Assembly: GCA_016789175.1 (NCBI GenBank)
Contig: JAEURK010000294.1
Location: 1-44,102, forward strand
Direction: 5' to 3'
DNA length: 44,102 nt
Origin: Anaerolineales bacterium
Lineage (GTDB): Bacteria; Chloroflexota; Anaerolineae; Anaerolineales; UBA6663
Shown: in pieces, positions 38,387 to 44,102 of the stretch
Position numbering within the stretch: the first letter of the stretch is position 1
How the letters are laid out: every line of letters starts with the position of its first letter
Notes under the pieces: generated by a model
Seen by the model: the letters and a program-made list of their open reading frames with translations, nothing else
Told to the model about the DNA's origin: nothing
Databases searched by the model: none
Position numbers and translations under genes: made by a program

Positions 38387-39595
38387 TTAGTTGAGCCGGA
38401 TCCGCGGATCAACCACGGTGTAAAGGACATCCGAGACCAGGGTGGCCATCACGGTCAGAAAAGCCGTGATCATGAGCAACGCCATCGCGACCGGATAGTC
38501 GCTGCGGCCGAGCGCATCGAAATACAGGCGTCCCATGCCCGGCCAGTTGAAGACCGTCTCGGTGATGATCGCGCCGCCGAAGACGCCCGGGATGCTGAAG
38601 ACCACGATCGTGACAAACGGGATCAGGGCGTTGCGCAGCGCGTGTTTGGCGATCACCACCCGCTCCCACAGGCCCTTGGCGCGCGCCGTCCGGACATAGT
38701 CCTGGCGCAACACCTCGAGCATGCTGCCGCGCACAAAGCGGCTCCAGCCCGCGACCGTAAAGAGCGTCAGCACCGTCATCGGCATGACCATGTGCAGCGC
38801 GCGGTCCGTCAGCGAGCCGGCCTCGATCCTCCAATCACCCAGGAAGGTTCCCATCGTCCAATCGCGCACGGCGATCGCGTTACCGGGTGGGAGGTGCGGC
38901 AAGTTCCATTGTTCGAAGTAAAGTGCAAAGAGCATGATCATCAACAGACCGAAGAAGAACGTCGGCATCGATGATCCGAAAAACGATAGCGTGGTGACGA
39001 TGTAGTCGAAGATCGAGTATTGCTTGACGGCCGAATACACACCCAGCGGCACGCCGATCAAGATCGAGAGCGTGGTCGAGACCAGCATCAACTGCAGCGT
39101 ATACGGTAGGCGGCTTTCAACCAACAACCAGACCGGTCGATCGCGCAGGATCTGCTGCGACAGACCAAAATCGCCCATGAAGACGCCCCGCACCTGTCGC
39201 CGCGTCGGATCGGCGGCCAGGTCGAGGAGGGTCACATCCTGGCCGGGCCGGCACCCGACTTCACGGGTAACGACCTTGCCATTTTCGATTACGCTTTCGG
39301 TCGCCGGGATGCGGCAACCCACGACCCAATCCGCCCCGATCAACTGGCCGGCGATGTACAGCGGGCCTTGAGGCTGACCGATCAACCAGCGCGAGAAGCG
39401 CACAGGCACAAACAGATCGAGCTCATAACTTGCCCGAATGCGCGCGATATCTTCCGCATTCAGTCGGATTTGCACGGAGGCCAGGAACGACAGCGGGCCG
39501 CCCGGCGCGAAGCTCAACAACGCGTACGAGGCCGCGGCTGACAACAGCAGCACGATGGCCATCTCGAAAACACGTCGGATCAGGAAATTCACCAT
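38387..39595 (-). CDS. oppB: Oligopeptide ABC transporter permease OppB-type with large external insertion
   Basis: The start MVNFLIRRVFEMAIVLLLSA is the standard OppB opening; ten extra residues of a longer frame are rejected. The coupling motif DYVRTARAKGL and the C-terminal VSDVLYTVVDPRIRLN are typical. At 402 aa it is longer than the usual 310-340. The excess is an external insertion of about 60 residues (75-137) between the first membrane helix and GDFGLSQQIL. It contains two Cys (94 and 115) that could form a disulfide. The gap to oppC is 15 bp. A TAAAAT lies about 60 nt upstream. Confidence 0.94.
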   Translation of the reverse strand: MVNFLIRRVFEMAIVLLLSAAASYALLSFAPGGPLSFLASVQIRLNAEDIARIRASYELDLFVPVRFSRWLIGQPQGPLYIAGQLIGADWVVGCRIPATESVIENGKVVTREVGCRPGQDVTLLDLAADPTRRQVRGVFMGDFGLSQQILRDRPVWLLVESRLPYTLQLMLVSTTLSILIGVPLGVYSAVKQYSIFDYIVTTLSFFGSSMPTFFFGLLMIMLFALYFEQWNLPHLPPGNAIAVRDWTMGTFLGDWRIEAGSLTDRALHMVMPMTVLTLFTVAGWSRFVRGSMLEVLRQDYVRTARAKGLWERVVIAKHALRNALIPFVTIVVFSIPGVFGGAIITETVFNWPGMGRLYFDALGRSDYPVAMALLMITAFLTVMATLVSDVLYTVVDPRIRLN

Positions 39596-39691
39596 GGCCT
39601 TGTTACGCCACCTCCGTCCTTCCAACTCCGGTAATGCAGCCCGGGTTGCGCGATTTTACCCTGTGCGCCGGAAGTTCACAGCCCCCAAACG

Positions 39692-39726
39692 GCGCAGGCG
39701 CAGCGATACTCCTGCTGCGCCTGCGC
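39692..39726 (-). terminator. Hairpin between binding protein and permease genes (attenuator)
   Basis: A perfect 12-bp stem (GCGCAGGCGCAG and its complement) has an 11-nt loop in the 212-bp gap after the binding-protein stop. Without a U-tract it probably stops only part of the transcripts and protects the upstream mRNA. This would make more binding protein than permease, as is usual in ABC operons. Confidence 0.7.
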
Positions 39727-39807
39727 TTACGTTCAGTTCCGCACGTCTTGCATCAACCGGTCCTGGCGTGAGCCGCCAGATGGCAACTCACGCCTGTAAG
39801 CCGAAAC

Positions 39808-41763
39808 TTACGGGATGAACAGGTTGAAGTCGATGTGCTCCCAGGTCGCGCTCGGCTCAATCAGGACCTGAAGCTTGTCCTGGTTGTCGAGCACGGTCTG
39901 GACTTCTTCGCCGGCGCCGAGGGTCTCGGAGCCGATCACGTCGACATCGCCGGTCAGCAGCTGAGCCACAGCCTGCTTGGTGTCGCTGATGATCAGGATC
40001 GTGATCTTCTTGATCGCCAGCTCGCCGCCCCAGTAGTTCGGGTTGGCTTCGAGGACCAGGCTCTGGCCCTTGTTCCATTCCGTGAGGACGTACGGGCCAA
40101 CACCCATGGGCGTGTCGGCGATCTCAGGCAGGGAGGCCCACTCGGTGGTCGGGACGTCGGCCAGCTTGCGGCCATCCGACAGGACCTGGTGCGAGGGGTA
40201 GAAGCCGATCGGGGCGATGAACGACAACGGCGCGAAGTAACCCGGCTTCCAGGTCACGGTGTACGAGTTGTCGTCGCCGAACTCGACGCTCGCGATCGAC
40301 TGGCAGACGCTGTAGTCGACGGCGCCCGACTCGGGGTTGCAGTCGTTGGCGTAGGCCAGCTCGAAGTCAGCCTTCGAAACGGGCGTGCCATCGCTCCAGG
40401 TCAGGTTCTCCTGGAACTTGTAGGTGATCACGAGCTGGCGCATCTTGACGCTGCCGCCCTCGTAGACCACGGTCTCGCCAGCATCGTTCTGGATCGACAC
40501 GCCGGCGGCCAGCGTGAGCAGGTTGCCATCGGGGTCGGTCGGGACGCCCGAAGCATCGATGATCTCGGTGCCCTCGGCCACATCGACGACGTTGATCACG
40601 ATGCCGCCGTTGTCCAGGGTCGGGATCTCGGCCTGGGTGTCGGTCTGGTAGTTGTAGTTGTACTGCGACACCGCGCCCTCGAAGACGAGGTAGCCGACGG
40701 TGCGCTGCACGGCCGACGACTCACGCAGGGTGTACATCGAGGCGGGCTCTTGCGACAGAGCCACGACGAGCTCTTCGCCGCCATCCTCGAGCGCCCATTC
40801 GTGCGAGTTCCAGGTGTAGTAGTCGGTCGCGCTCGGCTTGAAGTTCTGCAGCCCGAGCGTCGCGGCATTGCCTTCAGCGCGCTGGAAGACCGGCAGGCTG
40901 ATCATGTCCTTCGCGAACTCGATCTGGAAGGTCTTGTACTGCTCGATGCGTTCGGCCTGATCGAGCGCGTTGTTCGCGGCGTTGATCGCGTTGCTGGCCG
41001 TCTCATTGCACCAACCCATGTAGTTCTGGCCGGCCCAGTTGTTGGTCGGCAGCGGGATCTGGTTGCAGGCGTACAGGGTCTGGCCCTTAGGATCGGCCTC
41101 ACCCACCCAGGCGTAGGCGCCGAGCTCGAAGTCACGGCGGCGCAGGCCGGAGTCGGAACCGAACCACCAGGAAGCCGGGACGTGATTGCGCACGACCTGG
41201 ATGCCGCAGGCGGCCATCTGCTGCTCGAACACCGAAGCCCACGTCACGCGGAAGGCCGCGGTCGTGGTGGTGAAGCGCAGGAAGAGCGGGCGGCCATCGG
41301 CGTTGGAGCGCGTGCCCTCATCGCCCGTCCAGCCCGCTTCGTTGAGCAGGGCCTTGCCCTTTTCGAGATCGAACGGGTACTTCTGGATCTCGGGTCCGTT
41401 GTACGAAGCCCAGCTGGCGCTGTTGATGTTGGTGTCCATCAGCAGGTTGGCCTGGACTTCTTCGCTCGCCCACGAGTAGACCGACTTGATCAGCTCGGGG
41501 CGGTTCGTGCAGTAGGCGATCGCCTGGCGCACGCGGACATCACCCAGGATCGGGTGCGGAGTCGTGAAGGCCGTGTTGACCTCAACGATCTCCGGCGCAC
41601 TCGTCACTTCGACGACCTGCGTCTGAACCACTTCTTGCACTTCCGGGGGAACGGTCACCTGCACCACCTGGGTCTGGATAACGGTCGCCGGCGCGCACGC
41701 AGCAGCGATCATTCCAGCCACAGACAGGCCGGCGAGCAGTGAAAAACGCTTGCTCTTGATCAT
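39808..41763 (-). CDS. Circularly permuted peptide-binding lipoprotein (SBP family 5)
   Basis: The extracellular substrate-binding protein of the adjacent Opp transporter is a 651-aa lipoprotein (lipobox IAAAC, Cys23). A Val/Thr/Gln linker follows. The domain order is reversed relative to the SBP_bac_5 family. Residues about 70-328 match the normal C-terminal half: DVRVRQAIAYCTNRPELIK, FDLEKGKALLNEAGW, RRDFELGAYAW, SLPVFQR. Residues about 330-651 match the normal N-terminal half: EELVVALSQEPASMYTL, LTWSDGTPVSKADFELAY, TPMGVGPYVLTEWNKG, and the last residues TWEHIDFNLFIP. In the ordinary order 'WEHxDFN' runs straight into 'DVRVRQAIAY'. The upstream neighbour shows the ordinary order. The ATG has GGAG 8 nt upstream; a TTG one codon earlier is disfavoured. 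Confidence 0.9.
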   Translation of the reverse strand: MIKSKRFSLLAGLSVAGMIAAACAPATVIQTQVVQVTVPPEVQEVVQTQVVEVTSAPEIVEVNTAFTTPHPILGDVRVRQAIAYCTNRPELIKSVYSWASEEVQANLLMDTNINSASWASYNGPEIQKYPFDLEKGKALLNEAGWTGDEGTRSNADGRPLFLRFTTTTAAFRVTWASVFEQQMAACGIQVVRNHVPASWWFGSDSGLRRRDFELGAYAWVGEADPKGQTLYACNQIPLPTNNWAGQNYMGWCNETASNAINAANNALDQAERIEQYKTFQIEFAKDMISLPVFQRAEGNAATLGLQNFKPSATDYYTWNSHEWALEDGGEELVVALSQEPASMYTLRESSAVQRTVGYLVFEGAVSQYNYNYQTDTQAEIPTLDNGGIVINVVDVAEGTEIIDASGVPTDPDGNLLTLAAGVSIQNDAGETVVYEGGSVKMRQLVITYKFQENLTWSDGTPVSKADFELAYANDCNPESGAVDYSVCQSIASVEFGDDNSYTVTWKPGYFAPLSFIAPIGFYPSHQVLSDGRKLADVPTTEWASLPEIADTPMGVGPYVLTEWNKGQSLVLEANPNYWGGELAIKKITILIISDTKQAVAQLLTGDVDVIGSETLGAGEEVQTVLDNQDKLQVLIEPSATWEHIDFNLFIP

Positions 41764-41834
41764 CAAATCTTCTCCTCGCTAAGAAAAAGTGACGCGGATC
41801 TCCAAATCAGGGCGTTAGGGCTTGTGGGACGCAA
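41763..41834 (-). CDS. Possible 23-aa leader peptide upstream of the permuted binding protein
   Basis: A GGAGGAGG sequence precedes a TTG by 3 nt (6 nt from the first GGAGG). The frame runs 23 codons (LRPTSPNALIW...SEEKI) and ends in TGA, whose last A is the A of the binding-protein ATG (TGATG). This is the layout of a translationally coupled leader peptide. A shorter GTG frame overlaps the same site. The call is tentative. Confidence 0.3.
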   Translation of the reverse strand: MRPTSPNALIWRSASLFLSEEKI

Positions 41835-42085
41835 TCACCTCCTCCGATGTCGTACACATGGATGCCGCCAGCACGCGGCGTGGGCTCAGCCAGCGTGCCA
41901 TGTCAAACTGCGCCATAAACCGAGGTTGATTCGGTAGAGGTGCACAAGTCTCTCGCGGCGTTAAGGATTGGGAAAACAGAGTGCGCGAACTATAACACCC
42001 TGCTCAGGGAGCGTCAAGCCACCCGGGCGCGGCGCAGGCGGCCGACGGGCCTGGGCGCCACCCGATCATCGGCGCACGCCCAACC
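41764..42085. other. Non-coding stretch between the two binding-protein genes
   Basis: These 322 bp hold the promoter of the permuted binding protein, a leader of about 220 nt and the possible leader peptide. No terminator hairpin for the upstream gene is obvious. I see no known riboswitch. Confidence 0.5.
41989..42017 (-). promoter_or_regulatory. Promoter of the permuted binding protein and opp operon
   Basis: TTGACG (42012-42017) and TATAGT (41989-41994) on the minus strand are separated by 17 bp. It sits about 70 bp past the stop of the upstream binding protein. The leader to the ATG would be about 220 nt. Confidence 0.65.
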
Positions 42086-43999
42086 TTACGGCAAGTCGAG
42101 CGCCTCGAGATTCCAGATCGCCGAGGGCGCCGAGACGTCCAATCGGTAACCCTGCACCTCGGGCCGGGCGACACCCAATCGGAACCGGAAGAAGAGCGGC
42201 AGAGACGGCAACTCCTGGTTGAAGATCGTCTGAGCCATGATATGACCCAGGCGCTGCTCGGCCGGGTCGAAACTCCCCAGCGCCTGGTCGCAGGCCCGAT
42301 CGAACGCCTCGCTCTGGTAGCCGATGTTGTTCGTGCCGGCCGGGTTCTGCGCCTCTGGCACCGCGCGCGAGAGATAGAGTTCACAGGGCGGTGTGCTTCC
42401 GATCCGCCAGGGGAAGGCCCCGAGATCAAACCGCCGGCCGAACAGCGGCCCGGTCGGCCAGGGCGCGTACAGGCTCTCCTGAGTCTGCCAGTCCGGCGTG
42501 ACAACGATGCCGCAATTGGCGCGCAGCTGGTCCACAATGAGTTGGACCAATTGCTGTCGGAAGGGGCTGCTCTCGGGCCCGGTCGTGAGCGTGAAGGCCA
42601 GTGCCGTCCCGGCGCGTTCCCGGGTGCCATCGGCCGTTTCGACCCAGCCGGCCGCGTCCAGGAGATCGCGGCCACGCTCAGGGTTGGAAGGGTACAGGCT
42701 CAAGGTCTGGCCGGCATAAAGCGGATGGGTGCTGGGGATGTAGGTGTGGGCCACTTCGCCGGCGCCACTCTGAAGTTGATCGACCATGGCTTGCCGATCA
42801 AGGCAGTAAGCGATCGCCTGTCGGACCTCCGGCTCCCGGAAGATCGCCTCGCCGGCCGGCCGGCGATAATCCTCGGCCGAAAGCATGCCAAAGTCGAGGT
42901 GCTCGAAGGTGTTCGTCGCGGCTGTGCGGACCTGCAGTGCGCCGGCAGCCCCCACCTCACGCAGCTGCGGCATCAGGCTGCTCAGCCCCTGGCTTTCCGC
43001 GGCGATGTGGCACAAACCCGCCTGCATATCCGCCAGCGCCTGTTCGGCTGAGACCCCGAAACGAAACAGCACGCGATCGAGACGCGGCAGACCTTCGCCG
43101 GCCCGATAGTAGTAGGGGTTGCGCTCAACGATCAGCCACTCGCCCCGCCGCCACTCGACGATTCGGAAGGCGCCCCAGCCGAGCGGCGTCGTCGCCACAT
43201 CGTCGCGCGTCGCCAGCGCCGTGAGATCGGCGCCGGCGTAGACATGCGCCGGCATCGGGGCAAAGAAGCGTTGCGCATATTCCAGGTCGCGCCAGCCCGG
43301 CAGTGCCGTCCAGCGCGTCCGAGTCGCATCCAGTGCCTCGTACGACACTGTGCGGGTCGTGACGAACCGGGTGACAGGCCGGGTATCGAGTTGCGCGAGC
43401 TGATAGCTGAAGACCGAATCGTCGGCCGTCACCGGTTGGCCGTCCGACCAGCGCACATCAGGCCGGAGCTCGAACGTCGCGACCACCTGCAGAGTTTCGG
43501 CCGGTTCGGTGCCGGTGTACACCCGGGTCGTTCCATCCGGATGCGCCAGCGCCACGCCTTCGGCCAGCGTCACAACCTGGAGCGTGCTCGCATCGACGAC
43601 CCGGTCTCCGGGTTTGACGCTCACCGTTCTGACTTCGAGTCCTTCGTTTTCGAGGGTCGGCAGGTCGGCCAGGATCACGGGCAACGACTGATAGCCGACC
43701 TGATCGATTGGGCCGTCATAGATCGCTTCAAAGATGTCGGCGCGGGCCGAACCGCCGTCCGCATAGCGGTATAGCGAAAGCGGCTCCTCGTTCTCGCACA
43801 CCACCAGTTCCTTGCCCGTCGCGACCGTGGTCGGCTCGACGGTCGGCTTTTCGCCGCCCCCGGCGGCCGGTGCAGTAGCCGTCACACCGTCGTCCGGAGG
43901 CGCAAAGGTCGGCACGAGGGTCGGCCCGGTCGTCGGTATCTGCTGACAGGCGCTCAGTGCTAACGCGATCAGGAGAAGCAGTCGGGCAGGTCGGTGCAT
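42086..43999 (-). CDS. Peptide-binding lipoprotein (SBP family 5), ordinary domain order
   Basis: The 637-aa lipoprotein has lipobox ALSAC (Cys18) and a Pro/Thr-rich linker to about residue 60. The mature domains run in the usual order: GKELVVCENEEPLSLYRYAD, VRWSDGQPVTADDSVFSY, TPLGWGAFRIVEWRRGE and TFEHLDFGM. Then come EPEVRQAIAYCLDRQAMVDQ, NPERGRDLLDAAGW, RRFDLGAFPW and SLPLFFRF. It captures peptides outside the cell for an ABC importer, presumably the adjacent Opp. Similarity in every segment to the downstream protein shows the two are paralogues differing by circular permutation. A TATACT box lies 7 nt before the ATG, so the message may be leaderless. Confidence 0.92.
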   Translation of the reverse strand: MHRPARLLLLIALALSACQQIPTTGPTLVPTFAPPDDGVTATAPAAGGGEKPTVEPTTVATGKELVVCENEEPLSLYRYADGGSARADIFEAIYDGPIDQVGYQSLPVILADLPTLENEGLEVRTVSVKPGDRVVDASTLQVVTLAEGVALAHPDGTTRVYTGTEPAETLQVVATFELRPDVRWSDGQPVTADDSVFSYQLAQLDTRPVTRFVTTRTVSYEALDATRTRWTALPGWRDLEYAQRFFAPMPAHVYAGADLTALATRDDVATTPLGWGAFRIVEWRRGEWLIVERNPYYYRAGEGLPRLDRVLFRFGVSAEQALADMQAGLCHIAAESQGLSSLMPQLREVGAAGALQVRTAATNTFEHLDFGMLSAEDYRRPAGEAIFREPEVRQAIAYCLDRQAMVDQLQSGAGEVAHTYIPSTHPLYAGQTLSLYPSNPERGRDLLDAAGWVETADGTRERAGTALAFTLTTGPESSPFRQQLVQLIVDQLRANCGIVVTPDWQTQESLYAPWPTGPLFGRRFDLGAFPWRIGSTPPCELYLSRAVPEAQNPAGTNNIGYQSEAFDRACDQALGSFDPAEQRLGHIMAQTIFNQELPSLPLFFRFRLGVARPEVQGYRLDVSAPSAIWNLEALDLP

Positions 44000-44006
44000 G
44001 CGGGCG

Positions 44007-44012
44007 AGTATA
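44007..44012 (-). promoter_or_regulatory. -10 box of the ordinary binding protein; leaderless start likely
   Basis: Minus-strand GCTATACTC ends 7 nt before the ATG. There is no room for a Shine-Dalgarno. The expected -35 place is GC-rich and not convincing. Confidence 0.45.
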
Positions 44013-44034
44013 GCGCAGGGTTGTGCGGCCCGGC

Positions 44035-44102
44035 GTTGTAGGGCGTACCGTCGTAGGCCGTACCGTCGCAGGGGCGTACCGTCGTAGGGCCGTACCGTCG
44101 TA
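44035..44102. repeat. Tandem repeat of 15-16 bp running off the window end
   Basis: Four copies of GTCGTAGGGC(C)GTACC with small changes start at 44035, 44050, 44065 and 44081, and a fifth begins at 44097. Units vary by a single inserted G or C. It lies upstream of the binding-protein promoter. Confidence 0.8.

Noticed and set aside
39835..41742. A 635-codon plus-strand frame antisense to the permuted binding protein
   Set aside because: No motifs or start signals; the minus strand carries a clear SBP_bac_5 protein.
39808..41763. Assembly or frameshift artefact as the explanation for the swapped halves
   Set aside because: The gene is one uninterrupted frame with its own lipobox, promoter and stop. 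Both halves are complete and differ in sequence from the neighbour, so it is not a chimeric join of that copy.
41901..41906. A perfect TTGACA on the minus strand upstream of the permuted binding protein
   Set aside because: No -10-like hexamer lies at 15-19 bp, whereas TTGACG-17-TATAGT nearby forms a complete promoter.
44035..44102. CRISPR array
   Set aside because: Units are directly adjacent with no spacers and only 15-16 bp long.

Overview
The window is GC-rich bacterial DNA, most likely from a member of the Chloroflexota (Anaerolineae/Caldilineae-like). No 16S gene is present, so this rests on gene content. The supporting features are a Ser/Thr kinase with a Pro/Thr-rich stalk and an extracellular domain, peptide-binding lipoproteins with long Thr/Val linkers, a single-chain alpha-beta glycyl-tRNA synthetase, secreted proteins ending in a short [FYV]LPx[VI]xR tail, and no sign of outer-membrane genes. 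Most genes lie on the minus strand.

Region by region. Positions 1-7285 (minus) hold housekeeping genes: a membrane protein cut by the window edge, rpoD, dnaG and the fused glyQS, separated by strong hairpin terminators. Next comes a plus-strand membrane Ser/Thr kinase (7693-9417). Positions 9488-17990 form a very tight minus-strand operon of four exported proteins: a large diheme beta-propeller cytochrome resembling hydrazine synthase alpha, then three right-handed parallel beta-helix proteins. All four end in the same short C-terminal tail. A WYL regulator lies upstream and diverges from a small ORF and an SRPBCC protein. Then follow prfC, a plus-strand LVIVD beta-propeller surface protein whose tail seems to have lost its stop codon, a human-type [2Fe-2S] ferrochelatase, recO and an unknown protein.

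Positions 27322-31509 form a glmU / CorC-like / cdd / membrane-protein transcription unit, followed by tRNA-Gln(UUG) with its own -10 box. Positions 32072-34958 hold an orphan receiver protein and a TetR-hydrolase pair with a near-consensus promoter. Positions 35220-43999 are an oligopeptide ABC system (oppB, C, D, F) with two substrate-binding lipoproteins. The one next to the permeases (39808-41763) is circularly permuted: its C-terminal half precedes its N-terminal half. Its upstream neighbour has the ordinary order, so the rearrangement can be read within the window.

The strongest candidates for something undescribed are the circularly permuted binding protein, the diheme/beta-helix operon with its shared C-terminal tail, and the human-type iron-sulfur ferrochelatase. 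Regulation shows two styles. Several genes have a TATAAT-like box 6-14 nt before the start codon, implying leaderless or nearly leaderless mRNAs. The secreted operon and the permuted binding protein have long leaders with Shine-Dalgarno sites.
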